A stretch of DNA of 64,000 nucleotides from Jiangella mangrovi (GTDB lineage: Bacteria; Actinomycetota; Actinomycetes; Jiangellales; Jiangellaceae): the NCBI RefSeq assembly GCF_014204975.1, contig NZ_JACHMM010000001.1, forward strand, positions 868,001 through 932,000, read 5' to 3'. The notes under the pieces were generated by a model that was given only the letters and a program-made list of their open reading frames with translations, searched no databases and had not been told where the DNA came from. Both the position numbers and the translations under genes were made by a program. Below, in pieces: positions 33,823-42,536 of this stretch. Positions within the stretch are counted from its first letter, which is position 1. Each line of letters starts with the position of its first letter.

Positions 33823-34475
33823 CAGCGCAGCCTCTTGATCACGCTCACCGCGGCGTTGCGGGCGTCGCGAGGGCCGGGCCGGTGGGTGATGAACGCCCGG
33901 ACCGACTCGACGGTGTCCGTCGCGGTGACGCTGTAGCGCGCCTGCAGCCACCACTGGGAGCGGGCCGGGAAGCGGTCGCTGGTGTAGACCGCGTCGTAGC
34001 CGGCGCCGCGCAGCCGCCCGAGCAGCCGCCGGTCGTAACGGCCGAGCGGCAGCGCCACTTCCGCGACCGGCCCGCCGCTGGCCTCGGCGATCGCGGCGCG
34101 CGCCTCGACCAGCTCGCGGCGGGCGTCGGCGGGCGAGAGCCCTCGCCACGGCACGTGGTCCCAGCCGTGGCTGCCGATCTCCATGCCGGCCGCGCGCAGG
34201 TCCTGCAGGTCGGCCGCGCTCAGGCTGACCGGGTCGTCCAGCCGCCCGGCGAGGGCGAAGAAGGTGGCCCGCAGGCCCCGTTCCTTCAGGGCCGGCAGGG
34301 CGACCGTGGTGTCGGAGGCGTTGCCGTCGTCGAAGCTGAGCCGCACGTGCGGGTGCTTCGCGGCCTCGTCGAGGATCCGCTGGAACATCGGCTCGGCGAC
34401 CCAGTAGCGGGCCTCGCCGGGCTCGCGCTCCCGCTCGCAGGTCCCGATGCCGTGGAAGCACAGGTTGACGGTCAC
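33822..34475 (-). CDS. Polysaccharide deacetylase (NodB-like, CE4)
   Basis: This 217-residue protein has the CE4 motifs LSFDDGNASD (metal/catalytic Asp pair) and GSHGWDHVPWRGL (motif 2 with the second His-x3-5-His region), plus the late VALPLGRYDRRLL segment. The family removes N- or O-acetyl groups from GlcNAc/chitin-like polymers, peptidoglycan or xylan. No signal peptide is present, so it may act on lipid-linked intermediates inside the cell. The GTG start overlaps the GT2 stop by 4 bp (GTGA) and its stop overlaps the next GT2, so all three are coupled. Confidence 0.85.
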   Translation of the reverse strand: MTVNLCFHGIGTCEREREPGEARYWVAEPMFQRILDEAAKHPHVRLSFDDGNASDTTVALPALKERGLRATFFALAGRLDDPVSLSAADLQDLRAAGMEIGSHGWDHVPWRGLSPADARRELVEARAAIAEASGGPVAEVALPLGRYDRRLLGRLRGAGYDAVYTSDRFPARSQWWLQARYSVTATDTVESVRAFITHRPGPRDARNAAVSVIKRLR

Positions 34476-35341
34476 GTGGGTGTCCCTTCCGCGGGCGAGG
34501 CCGTGCGCGTGCTGTCGTCGCGGCCCCAGGCGTCGCCGTCCTTGGCCGGACGGCGGGCGAGCAGGGCGGCCGCGACGGTGATGACGAGGTACGGGACGGC
34601 GGCCGGCGCACGGCGGGGCTCGCGCAGGACCACCTCGCGCAGCCAGGCCCACCGGTCGGCCGGGCGCACGGGCAGGTCCAGCTCGCCTCTGGCCGCGGCG
34701 GCCCGCAGCTGGGCGTTGCCGCGCCGGACGCGGACCAGGCGGCGCAGCAGGTCGCGGGTCGTGCGCGGCGCCTCGACCACCACCTCGACCTCGCTCATCT
34801 CGGCCTTCTCCGCGGCGGAGAATCGCGAGTCGAGGAAGAGGTCGTCGGCGATGAGCGCAGGGAAGGTCTCGAACCGCGCGCGTCCCTCTTCGGACAGCGC
34901 GATCATTCCCCGGCCGAACAGTCCGGTCCGGAACGCCGGGTGCCGGTCGTTGATGGAGAAGTACGCCTTCACCGGCCACGGCCGGCCGGTCGTGTTGACC
35001 CGCCGCCGCGGCACCACGGCCAGCGGCCGCGGCAGCACGCCGAAGCGGGCCACCAGCGTCGCGATGCCGTCGGGCGGCACGACGATGTCGGCGTCGAGGT
35101 AGACGCGCGGGAAGCCGGTCGCGACCTGGTCGCCGGCGTCGAGGGCGGCGGGCTTGCCGGCCTCCGCTCGGTCGACCACTGTGACGCCCGGGCGCGCGGC
35201 GAGCGCCGCGGTGTCGTCGGTGCAGCCGTTGGCGCTCACGACCACGTCGATCGGCTCGGAGAACCGCTGCGCGGCCAGCGCGTCCAGGCACCTCCCGATG
35301 ACGTTGGCCTCGTTGTGGGCCGCGATCACGACGCTGGGCAT
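34472..35341 (-). CDS. Family 2 glycosyltransferase
   Basis: This 289-residue protein starts SVVIAAHNEANVIGRCLDAL with VVVSANGCTDDT and a YLDADIVVPP segment carrying the D-x-D-type metal site. The chain continues with a helix-rich acceptor region and one hydrophobic helix (YLVITVAAALLA) near residues 255-268, so it is probably membrane-associated. It leads a three-gene coupled set with the deacetylase and a rhamnosyltransferase-like GT2. A six-G run (complement of 35352-35357) lies in its leader, ten bases before the ATG. Sugar specificity is unknown. Confidence 0.85.
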   Translation of the reverse strand: MPSVVIAAHNEANVIGRCLDALAAQRFSEPIDVVVSANGCTDDTAALAARPGVTVVDRAEAGKPAALDAGDQVATGFPRVYLDADIVVPPDGIATLVARFGVLPRPLAVVPRRRVNTTGRPWPVKAYFSINDRHPAFRTGLFGRGMIALSEEGRARFETFPALIADDLFLDSRFSAAEKAEMSEVEVVVEAPRTTRDLLRRLVRVRRGNAQLRAAAARGELDLPVRPADRWAWLREVVLREPRRAPAAVPYLVITVAAALLARRPAKDGDAWGRDDSTRTASPAEGTPT

Positions 35342-35370
35342 CGCCGCACCTCCCCCCTCATCAGCTGCGC

Positions 35371-35376
35371 TATGGT
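35371..35376 (+). promoter_or_regulatory. -10 element of a leaderless promoter
   Basis: TATGGT fits TANNNT and lies six bases before the ATG at 35383 of the GNAT-like gene. Confidence 0.5.
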
Positions 35377-35382
35377 GACCGA

Positions 35383-36249
35383 ATGGGAGCGCCCGCCGTG
35401 GTCGTGCGGCCGATTTCCGACGCCGACACCGGCGCTGCGAGCCGGTTCCTGCACCAGCACCTCAACCAGCGGGTCTCCGCCGCCGCGTGGGGCCGGCTGC
35501 TCGCCCCGCCGTGGAAGGCCGACGCGCCCAACCGCGGTTTCCAGCTGCTGTCCGACGACGGCGCCGTCGTCGGTGTGTACGCGGCCGTCTACTCCGACCG
35601 CGACATCGCCGGCGAACGGGTGCCGTTCTGCAACCTGGCCGCGTTCTGCGTGCTCGAGGAGTACCGCGCGCACTCGCTGCGGCTGGTGCGCGCGCTGCTC
35701 GGGCAGAAGGGCTACGTCTTCACCGACCTGTCGCCCAGCGGGAACGTCATCGCCCTGAACGAGCGTCTCGGCTTCCAGCGCCTCGACACCGCGACCAGGC
35801 TCGTCGCCAACCTGCCGCGCCCGCAGCGGGGCACTCGCGTGACGACGGCGCCGGCCGCCCTCGACCACGTGCTCACCGGCCGCGACGCCGAGATCCACCG
35901 CGACCACCGGCAGGCCCCGGCCGCGCAGCACGTGCTGGTCGAGCGCGGCGGCGAGCACGGCTACCTCGTGTACCGCCGCGACCGGCGCAAGCGACTGCCG
36001 TTCTTCGCCACCCCGCTGTACGCCGGCGGCGACCCCGGCGTCCTGCAGGCGGCCTGGCCGGCGGTGAGCGCCCACCTGCTGCGGCAGGGGCTCCCGCTGA
36101 CGCTCGCGGAGCGGCGCGTCCTCGGGTTCACGCCCGGCGGTCCGGGCGTCGAGCTGGCCGGTCCTCGCCCCCGGATGTTCCGGGCGAAGGACGTCGGCGC
36201 CGAGTCGATCGATCATCTCTACAGCGAGCTGACGCTGGTCCGCTGGTAG
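35383..36249 (+). CDS. GNAT-like acyltransferase of the glycan locus
   Basis: This 288-residue protein has a GNAT-type N-terminal half: VVVRPISDADTGAASRFLHQ, a VGVYAAVYSD central strand and CNLAAFCVLEEYRAHSLRLVRALL, where the acyl-CoA loop would be, then NERLGFQRLD. The C-terminal half is a second, weaker domain of unclear fold. It is convergent with the acyl-carrier-protein gene, only 6 bp apart. With an ACP, an acyl-CoA ligase and a PLP decarboxylase next door, it may transfer an acyl or aminoacyl group from ACP to a sugar amine (inference). Classic GNAT loop residues are only partly kept. Confidence 0.6.
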   Translation: MGAPAVVVRPISDADTGAASRFLHQHLNQRVSAAAWGRLLAPPWKADAPNRGFQLLSDDGAVVGVYAAVYSDRDIAGERVPFCNLAAFCVLEEYRAHSLRLVRALLGQKGYVFTDLSPSGNVIALNERLGFQRLDTATRLVANLPRPQRGTRVTTAPAALDHVLTGRDAEIHRDHRQAPAAQHVLVERGGEHGYLVYRRDRRKRLPFFATPLYAGGDPGVLQAAWPAVSAHLLRQGLPLTLAERRVLGFTPGGPGVELAGPRPRMFRAKDVGAESIDHLYSELTLVRW

Positions 36250-36255
36250 CCGGTC

Positions 36256-36513
36256 TCAGACCGCGGCCAGCTTGGACTCGACGAACTCCGTCAGGCTGCC
36301 GAGCGTCTCGAACAGCTCGGCGTCGAACTCGTCGTCGTCGATGGTGATGTCGAAGCGCTCCTCGATGGCCGACACCAGCGAGAGCACGCCCAGCGAGTCC
36401 AGCTCCGGCAGCGAGCCGAACAGCGCGGTGTCCTCCTGGAGGTCGTCGGGTGCCTGCGAGAGGTCCAGCGACTCGATCAGCACCGTGCGAACGGTGTCCA
36501 GGGTGTCGGTCAT
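36256..36513 (-). CDS. Acyl carrier protein
   Basis: This 85-residue acidic helical protein has the phosphopantetheine attachment motif LPELDSLGVLSLVSAIEE with the modified Ser in DSLG. The ATG at 36513 is preceded by AAGGAG; a longer start is less likely. It is the last gene of a three-gene unit after the PLP decarboxylase and the acyl-CoA ligase, 21 bp downstream of the decarboxylase. Such an ACP alone, without a ketosynthase, usually carries a single acyl or aminoacyl unit for transfer to a glycan or small molecule. Confidence 0.9.
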   Translation of the reverse strand: MTDTLDTVRTVLIESLDLSQAPDDLQEDTALFGSLPELDSLGVLSLVSAIEERFDITIDDDEFDAELFETLGSLTEFVESKLAAV

Positions 36514-36534
36514 GTGCGCTCCTTGCTCCATGGA

Positions 36535-37761
36535 TCAGACGAGGACTTCGACCGGGGCCGGGTGCCCGAGGAAGGCCGTGGGGCTGGCGGTCAGGCCGTA
36601 GGCGCCGGCCTGGAAGATCACGACGAGGTCGCCGATCTCGGCGGCGGGCAGCTCGACGTCGTCGCCGAGCAGGTCCAGCGGCGTGCACAGGCAGCCGACC
36701 ACGGTGGCGGTCTCGGCGCCCGGCTTCTCGACGTGGTTGCCGACGACGAGCGGGTAGTTGCGGCGGATGACCTGCCCGAAGTTGCCCGACGCCGCGAGCT
36801 GGTGGTGCATGCCGCCGTCGACCACGAGGTAGGTCTTGCCGCGCGACACCTTGCGGTCGAGGACGCGGGTGACGTAGACGCCGCACTCGCCGACGATGTA
36901 GCGGCCCAGCTCGATGACGGGGACCGCCTCGGGCAGCCGGTCGGCCAGGGCGCCGTCGACGAGCTCACCCAGCCCGGCCGCCACGAGGCCGAGGTCGAGC
37001 GGCTGGTCCTTCCCGACGTAAGGGATGCCGAAGCCGCCGCCGAGGTTGAGGTAGCGCACCGGCGCCGGCAGGTGCTCGGCCAGCGAGGCGACGAGGTCGA
37101 CGGTTCGCCGCTGCGCCTCGGCGATGATCTCGGCGTTGAGGTTCTGCGACCCGGCGAAGACGTGGAAGCCGAGCCAGTTCACCCCGGCCGCGGCGAACTC
37201 GCGCAGCACGCCGGGCACCTGCTCGGCGTCGATGCCGAACTGCTGCGGGCCGCCGCCCATGCGCATGCCGGAGCCCTTGACCGCGAAGTCGGGGTTGACG
37301 CGCACCGCGACGTTCGGCGTCAGCCCGAGGTCGTCGCCGGCCGCGACGACGCGCGCCAGCTCCGTCGCCGACTCGACCTCGACGATGATGCCGGCGGCGA
37401 CCGCCTGGCGGATCTCGGCCGGCGACTTGCCCGGCCCGGCGAAGCTGACCCGGCCGGCGGCCATGACGGTGTCGAGGGCGGCGTGCATCTCCAGCGCCGA
37501 GGCGACGTCGATGCGGTCGACCCGGTGCGCCAGGTGCTGGACGACGGCCGGCATCGGGTTGGCCTTCATGGCGTAGCTGAGCTGCACCGACGCCGGCAGC
37601 GCGGAACGCAGCCGGTCGATGCGGGCGTCCAGTAGCCCGCGGTCGTAGGCGAAGAACGGCGTCGAGCCGACCCGCTCGGCCAGCCGGCTCAGCGGCATCC
37701 CGCCGACGCGGAGCTCGCCCTCGGCAGTGCCGAAGGCGGCGACGTGCTCGTGCGGCTTCAC
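36535..37761 (-). CDS. PLP-dependent fold III decarboxylase (Orn/DAP/Arg group), EPS-associated type
   Basis: This 408-residue alanine-racemase-fold decarboxylase has FFAYDRGLLDARIDRL, the PLP-Lys in LSYAMKANPMP, GFHVFAGSQN, an ELGRYIVGECGVY active-site strand and the late Cys motif VVGCLCTPLD. The family decarboxylates D-amino acids such as meso-DAP or ornithine/lysine. The order acyl-CoA ligase, this decarboxylase and an ACP matches the ligase-decarboxylase pairs annotated as exosortase A-associated in proteobacterial EPS loci. The ATG overlaps the ligase stop by 4 bp. No exosortase was seen here. The amine product could decorate the polysaccharide. Confidence 0.85.
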   Translation of the reverse strand: MKPHEHVAAFGTAEGELRVGGMPLSRLAERVGSTPFFAYDRGLLDARIDRLRSALPASVQLSYAMKANPMPAVVQHLAHRVDRIDVASALEMHAALDTVMAAGRVSFAGPGKSPAEIRQAVAAGIIVEVESATELARVVAAGDDLGLTPNVAVRVNPDFAVKGSGMRMGGGPQQFGIDAEQVPGVLREFAAAGVNWLGFHVFAGSQNLNAEIIAEAQRRTVDLVASLAEHLPAPVRYLNLGGGFGIPYVGKDQPLDLGLVAAGLGELVDGALADRLPEAVPVIELGRYIVGECGVYVTRVLDRKVSRGKTYLVVDGGMHHQLAASGNFGQVIRRNYPLVVGNHVEKPGAETATVVGCLCTPLDLLGDDVELPAAEIGDLVVIFQAGAYGLTASPTAFLGHPAPVEVLV

Positions 37762-39329
37762 CGGACCAGCTCCCCCTTGATGAGGCCGCGGTCGAACTTG
37801 CCGTTGGGCGAGCGCGGCAGCTCGGCGCGGACCTCGACCCCGGCCGGGACCATGTACAGCGGCAGCGTCTGGCGCAGCGCGGCCAGCAGCGCCGCGACGT
37901 CCAGCTCACCCTGCGGCGGCGTGGCCACGAGCACGATCCGCTGGCCCAGCGCGGGGTCCTCGACGCCGACGGCGACGGCGTCGCGCACCAGCCCGGTGCC
38001 GTACGCGGCCTCCTCGACCTCCGTCGGGCTCACCCGGTAGCCGGAGGTCTTGATCATGTCGTCCTTGCGGCCCACGAAGTAGAGGAAGCCCTCGTCGTCG
38101 GCCACGACGGTGTCGCCGGACCACACCGCGAGCTCGGGCGTGCGCCAGTCCTGGCCCGGGCGGCGCAGCGGCTTGTACCGCTCGGCCGTGCGGACCGGGT
38201 CGTTCCAGTAGCCCAGCGCCACCAGGGCGCCCCGGTGCACGAGCTCGCCCTCCTCGCCCGGCGCGCACGGCGTGCCGTCGGGGCGCACCACGAGGATCTC
38301 CGCGTTCGGGATCGCCTTGCCGATGGAGTCGGGCCGGCGGTCGACCTCGGCGGGGTCGAGGTAGGTCGAGCGGAACGCCTCGGTCAGCCCGTACATCAGG
38401 AACGGGCGCGCCTCGGTGAAGATGCCGCGCAACCGGTCCAGCGTCACCCGCGGCATGCGCCCGCCGGTGTTCGCCCAGTAGCGCAGCTTGCGCGCCACCT
38501 CCTCGGGCCACGGCACCTCGGCCAGCTGCAGCCACAGCGGCGGGACGCAGGTCAGCCCAGTCACGCCGTACCGCTCGCACAGCTTCGGCACCTCGCGCGG
38601 CAGCAGGTAGTTCATCAGCACGCAGTGCGCGCCGACCGAGAAGGCCGTCGTCACCTGGCTCAGGCCGGCGTCGAAGCTGAGCGGCAGGACGCTGAGGATG
38701 ACGTCGTGGGCGCTGTTCTCGAGATAGCTGCTGACGCTCTCGGCGCCCACGATGAGGTTGCGGTGGCTCAGCACGACGCCCTTGGGCTTGCCGGTGCTGC
38801 CCGACGTGTAAAGGATCGCCGCCGGGTCGACGTCGATGGCCGGCGACGGCTCCAGCTCAGCATCGGCCTCCTGGCCGGCGTCCCAGCCGTGCACGCGGTA
38901 CCCGTGCGCGGCGTCGGCGGGCAGTCCCGTGCCGACGACGACCACGTCGGTGACCGCCGTCCCCGCCAGGACGGCGTTCAGCTGCCCGAGCCGGTCGGCC
39001 GACGTGACCAGCACCGTCGCACCGCTGTCGGCGAGGATGTGCCCGACCTGCGTGGCCTTGAGCACGTGGTTCACCGGGACGAACACCCCGCCCGCCGCCG
39101 ACGCCGCGACGAACGCCGCCACGGTCTCGATGCGCTTCTCGAGGTAGATCGCCACGCGATCGCCGCGCCGCAGCCCGAGCCCGGCCAGCTGCGCCGCCGC
39201 GGCCTGCGCCGTGCGCCAGACCTCGGCGTAGCTCGCCGTCCGGTTGCGGTAGGTGAGCGCCGGGGCGTCCGGCCGGGCGGCAGCCGCCTGACCGAGCAGA
39301 TCGTGGAAGCCGGTCCTGATCGCGGTCAC
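37758..39329 (-). CDS. Acyl-CoA/aminoacyl ligase (AMP-forming), EPS-associated type
   Basis: This 523-residue ANL-superfamily enzyme has the P-loop-like AILYTSGSTGKPKGVVLSH, a YGLTEAFRSTYL motif, the hinge KDDMIKTSGYRVSPTEVEEA and the C-terminal Lys motif PNGKFDRG. It adenylates a carboxylate and loads it onto CoA or the neighbouring ACP. GTG at 39329 is chosen; a GTG at 39395 would add 22 residues translated from the G-run leader. A 12-codon frame ends on the GTGA at this start, so translation may be coupled. It heads the ligase-decarboxylase-ACP unit. The acyl substrate is unknown. Confidence 0.85.
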   Translation of the reverse strand: MTAIRTGFHDLLGQAAAARPDAPALTYRNRTASYAEVWRTAQAAAAQLAGLGLRRGDRVAIYLEKRIETVAAFVAASAAGGVFVPVNHVLKATQVGHILADSGATVLVTSADRLGQLNAVLAGTAVTDVVVVGTGLPADAAHGYRVHGWDAGQEADAELEPSPAIDVDPAAILYTSGSTGKPKGVVLSHRNLIVGAESVSSYLENSAHDVILSVLPLSFDAGLSQVTTAFSVGAHCVLMNYLLPREVPKLCERYGVTGLTCVPPLWLQLAEVPWPEEVARKLRYWANTGGRMPRVTLDRLRGIFTEARPFLMYGLTEAFRSTYLDPAEVDRRPDSIGKAIPNAEILVVRPDGTPCAPGEEGELVHRGALVALGYWNDPVRTAERYKPLRRPGQDWRTPELAVWSGDTVVADDEGFLYFVGRKDDMIKTSGYRVSPTEVEEAAYGTGLVRDAVAVGVEDPALGQRIVLVATPPQGELDVAALLAALRQTLPLYMVPAGVEVRAELPRSPNGKFDRGLIKGELVR

Positions 39330-39364
39330 GACGCGATCGCCGTTCGAGCAGCACAACGGCGCAT
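39326..39364 (-). CDS. Possible 12-codon leader frame overlapping the ligase start
   Basis: ATG at 39364 reads a 12-residue peptide (MRRCAARTAIAS) whose TGA overlaps the ligase GTG in a GTGA. It sits in the leader 13 bases after a seven-G run. It may couple ribosomes into the ligase start. There is no evidence for a peptide function. Confidence 0.2.
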   Translation of the reverse strand: MRRCAARTAIAS

Positions 39365-39442
39365 CGGCACTTCTCGGCCCCCCCGAGCGAATCACCCCAC
39401 GCGTCTCGGTGCCACCACGAGACGCGAATCGGGTCGAGCATA
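39365..39442 (-). promoter_or_regulatory. Promoter and G-run leader of the ligase-decarboxylase-ACP unit
   Basis: TATGCT (complement of 39437-39442) is a good -10. The leader of roughly 100 nt to the ligase start contains seven G (complement of 39378-39384). Confidence 0.45.
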
Positions 39443-39497
39443 GCCGCCGAGGGGCGTTATCGCATCCCGGCCGGTGATCTTGCCGTCCACGCTCCGC

Positions 39498-40748
39498 TCA
39501 GCTCGCCGCCGTGATCATGCCTGCGCCCACCGTGCGGTTGGTGGACTCGTCGACGAGGATGAACCCGCCGGTCTGCCGGTTGCGGCGGTACTCGTCGGCC
39601 AGCAGCGGCACCGTAGTGCGCAGCCGCACCCTGCCGATGTCGTTGAGGCCGAGCTGCGTCGCGGTGTCGTCGCGATGCAGGGAGTTGACGTCGAGGCGGT
39701 ACTGCAGCTCCTTGACCACCGCCCGCGCCGACCGTGTCGTGTGCTTGACGGCGAGCTTCTGGCCGGGCACCAGCGGCGTCTCGGCCATCCAGCAGACCAT
39801 GGCGTCGATGTCCTGCGCGACGGCCGGCTGGTTGTGCGGCCGGCAGATCATGTCCCCGCGCGAGACGTCGATCTCGTCCTCGAGCCGGACCGTGACCGAC
39901 ATCGGCGCGAACGCCTCGGCCACCGGGCCGTCGGCGGTGTCGATGCCGGCGATGCGGGTGGTGAAGCCGCTGGGCAGCACCATGACCTCGTCGCCGGGCT
40001 TCATCACGCCGCCGGCCACCTGGCCCGCGTAGGCGCGGTAGTCGCTGTTCTGCAGCGACTGCGGCCGGATGACGTACTGCACCGGGAACCGGACGTCGAC
40101 GAGGTTGCGGTCGCTGGCGATGTGCACGTGCTCGAGGTGGTGCAGCAGCGACGGGCCCTCGTACCACGGCATGTTCGGCGAGCGGCTGACGATGTTGTCG
40201 CCGTGCAGCGCCGAGATCGGGACGACGGTGAGGTCGGGCACCTCGAGCTTGGTGGCGAACGACGAGAACTCGCGCTCGATGGACTCGAAGACCTCCTGCG
40301 ACCAGCCGACGAGGTCCATCTTGTTCACGGCCAGCACCAGGTGCGGCACCCGCAGCAGCGACACGAGGAACGCGTGCCGGCGGCTCTGCTCGACCATGCC
40401 CTTGCGAGCGTCGACCAGCACGATCGCGAGGTCGGCGGTGGACGCCCCCGTGACCATGTTGCGGGTGTACTGGATGTGCCCCGGGGTGTCGGCGATGATG
40501 AACTTGCGCCGCGGCGTCGCGAAGTAGCGGTACGCCACGTCGATGGTGATGCCCTGCTCGCGCTCGGCGCGCAGGCCGTCGGTCAGCAGCGACAGGTCGG
40601 TGTACTCGTCACCGCGCTGCTGGCTGGTGCGCTCGACGCTCTCGAGCTGGTCGGTGAAGATCGCCTTCGAGTCGAAGAGCAGCCGCCCGATGAGCGTGCT
40701 CTTGCCGTCGTCGACGGAGCCGGCGGTGGCGAACCTGAGCAGATCCAT
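39498..40748 (-). CDS. cysN: Sulfate adenylyltransferase GTPase subunit
   Basis: This 416-residue GTPase has GSVDDGKSTLIGRLL (P-loop), DTPGHIQYTRNM (G3) and NKMDLV (G4), then beta-barrel domains with GRVRLRTTVPLLAD near the end. CysN hydrolyses GTP to drive APS formation by CysD. It is not fused to APS kinase (CysC); the chain ends soon after the third domain. The ATG lies 1 bp after the cysD stop. With cysD and cysQ it forms a sulfate-activation operon inside the glycan locus, which suggests sulfated polysaccharide, though the genes could equally serve cysteine synthesis. Confidence 0.93.
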   Translation of the reverse strand: MDLLRFATAGSVDDGKSTLIGRLLFDSKAIFTDQLESVERTSQQRGDEYTDLSLLTDGLRAEREQGITIDVAYRYFATPRRKFIIADTPGHIQYTRNMVTGASTADLAIVLVDARKGMVEQSRRHAFLVSLLRVPHLVLAVNKMDLVGWSQEVFESIEREFSSFATKLEVPDLTVVPISALHGDNIVSRSPNMPWYEGPSLLHHLEHVHIASDRNLVDVRFPVQYVIRPQSLQNSDYRAYAGQVAGGVMKPGDEVMVLPSGFTTRIAGIDTADGPVAEAFAPMSVTVRLEDEIDVSRGDMICRPHNQPAVAQDIDAMVCWMAETPLVPGQKLAVKHTTRSARAVVKELQYRLDVNSLHRDDTATQLGLNDIGRVRLRTTVPLLADEYRRNRQTGGFILVDESTNRTVGAGMITAAS

Positions 40749-40749
40749 C

Positions 40750-41658
40750 TCAGAAGTAGCCTTCCTTCTTCCGGTCCTCCATCGCGGCCTCGCTGACGCG
40801 GTCGTCTCCGCGGGTGGCGCCACGCTCGGTGAGCCGGGTGGCGGCGATCTCCTCGATGACCTTCTCGACGGTGTCGGCGTCGGACTTCACGGCCGCCGTC
40901 AGCGACGCGTCGCCGACCGTGCGGTAGCGCACCTTCGCCACGAAGGTCGTCTCTCCCTCGCGCGGCCGGCAGAACTCGTTGTCGGCGAAGAGCATGCCGT
41001 CGCGCTCGAACACCTCGCGGTCGTGCGCGTAGTAGATGGACGGGACGGCGATGTTCTCGCGCTGGATGTAGTGCCAGACGTCGAGCTCGGTCCAGTTCGA
41101 CAGCGGGAACACCCGGATGCTCTCGCCCAGGTGGATGCGGCCGTTGTAGAGGTTCCAGAGCTCCGGGCGCTGGTTCTTCGGGTCCCACTGGCCGAACTCG
41201 TCGCGGAAGGAGAACACCCGCTCCTTGGCCCGCGCCTTCTCCTCGTCGCGCCGGGCGCCGCCGAACAGCGCGGTGAAGCGGTGCTTCTCGACCGCCTCGA
41301 GCAGGACCGGCGTCTGGATGCGGTTGCGCGAGCCGTTCGGCTCCTCGGCCACCAGACCGCGCTCGATGGCCTCGGGCACTGACGCGACGACGAGGTTGAC
41401 GCCCAGCTCGGCGACCCGGCGATCGCGGAACTCGAGCACCTCGGGGAAGTTGTGGCCGGTGTCGACGTGCATGACGGGGAACGGCATGGGCGCCGGCCAG
41501 AACGCCTTCTCGGCCAGCCGGAGCATGACGATGGAGTCCTTGCCGCCGGAGAACAGCAGGACCGGGCGCTCCAGCTCGGCGGCGACCTCGCGGAAGACGT
41601 GCACCGCCTCGGCCTCGAGGTAGTCGAGCTGGGAGAGCTGGTACTCGTGGATCGTCAT
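40750..41658 (-). CDS. cysD: Sulfate adenylyltransferase catalytic subunit
   Basis: This 302-residue PP-loop enzyme has [20 protein letters not shown] near residues 33-52, [40 protein letters not shown] and [17 protein letters not shown]. It adenylates sulfate with ATP to give APS together with CysN. The ATG overlaps the cysQ stop by 4 bp (ATGA), so the gene order is cysQ-cysD-cysN with translational coupling. Length and motifs match CysD fully. No APS/PAPS reductase, APS kinase or sulfotransferase gene is in the window. Confidence 0.95.
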   Translation of the reverse strand: MTIHEYQLSQLDYLEAEAVHVFREVAAELERPVLLFSGGKDSIVMLRLAEKAFWPAPMPFPVMHVDTGHNFPEVLEFRDRRVAELGVNLVVASVPEAIERGLVAEEPNGSRNRIQTPVLLEAVEKHRFTALFGGARRDEEKARAKERVFSFRDEFGQWDPKNQRPELWNLYNGRIHLGESIRVFPLSNWTELDVWHYIQRENIAVPSIYYAHDREVFERDGMLFADNEFCRPREGETTFVAKVRYRTVGDASLTAAVKSDADTVEKVIEEIAATRLTERGATRGDDRVSEAAMEDRKKEGYF

Positions 41659-42437
41659 GAAGACCTCACCGGTTGAGCGACGGCGCCGTCGGCGACGGCG
41701 GTCAGGAGCGCGTCGGCGAGCTCCGGGCGGGCGACGAGCAGGTCGGGCAGATACGGGTCGGCCTGGTTGTAGCGCAGCGGCGAGCCGTCGAGGCGGCTGG
41801 CGAACAGGCCGGCGGACCGGGCGACGGCGACCGGTGCGGCGGAGTCCCACTCGTACTGGCCGCCGGCGTGCACGTAGGCGTCGGCCTCGCCGCGGACCAC
41901 GGCGGCGACCTTGAAGCCGGCCGAGCCCATGGGCAGCAGGTCCGCCCCGAGGGCCTCGGCGGCCCGCTGCGCGGCGGCGGGCGGACGGCTGCGGCTGACG
42001 GCGATGCGCGGCGGCGCCGCGGGGTCGCGCGGCGGGACGATGGCGGCCGGGTCGGAGCCGAGGGTGACGCCGTCGGCGCCCAGGCCGGGCAGGGCGACGG
42101 CGCCCGCCGTCAGCTCGCCGTCCTGCCAGAGAGCGACGTGCACGGCCCAGTCGTCGCGACCGTCACCGAACTCGCGGGTGCCGTCGAGCGGGTCGACGAT
42201 CCAGACCCGCCGCGAGACGAGCCGGGCGGCGTCGTCGGGCGCCTCCTCGCTGAGGACGGCGTCGCCGGGCCGCTCCGCCGCGAGGGCGTCGGCCAGGAGT
42301 CGATGGGCTGCGCGATCCCCGGCGTCGCGCAGCGCCTGAGTGCCCGTGACCGGGTCGTGGTCGCGGCGCAGTGCGAGCAGCAGCGCGCCCGCCTCGGTGG
42401 CGAGGCGGGCGGCCAGGATCGCATCGGTGGATGCCAC
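41655..42437 (-). CDS. cysQ: 3'(2'),5'-bisphosphate nucleotidase, inositol-monophosphatase fold
   Basis: This 260-residue protein carries the metal-binding motifs of the IMPase family: LSEEAPDD (Glu ligand), [20 protein letters not shown] (the D-P-L-D-G-T signature) and [19 protein letters not shown] with the last Asp. CysQ hydrolyses PAP, the by-product of PAPS-dependent sulfation, to AMP. Its placement first in a cysQ-cysD-cysN operon is typical for sulfotransferase pathways. The start is GTG at 42437 with GAGGAG just upstream; a TAGGCT -10 lies about 40 bp upstream. Confidence 0.9.
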   Translation of the reverse strand: MASTDAILAARLATEAGALLLALRRDHDPVTGTQALRDAGDRAAHRLLADALAAERPGDAVLSEEAPDDAARLVSRRVWIVDPLDGTREFGDGRDDWAVHVALWQDGELTAGAVALPGLGADGVTLGSDPAAIVPPRDPAAPPRIAVSRSRPPAAAQRAAEALGADLLPMGSAGFKVAAVVRGEADAYVHAGGQYEWDSAAPVAVARSAGLFASRLDGSPLRYNQADPYLPDLLVARPELADALLTAVADGAVAQPVRSS

Positions 42438-42536
42438 GGAACTCCTCGAAGCCGGTCTCGAACGTCCCAGCCTAGGGCGAACCGGCGGACGATCACGCGC
42501 TCGCCCATCATCCGAGACGAGGCGTCCAGCATCCGG

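Noticed and set aside
39498-40748. Elongation factor Tu-like GTPase
   Set aside because: The gene follows cysD and cysQ and has the CysN domain layout; the translation-factor motifs are only the shared GTPase core.
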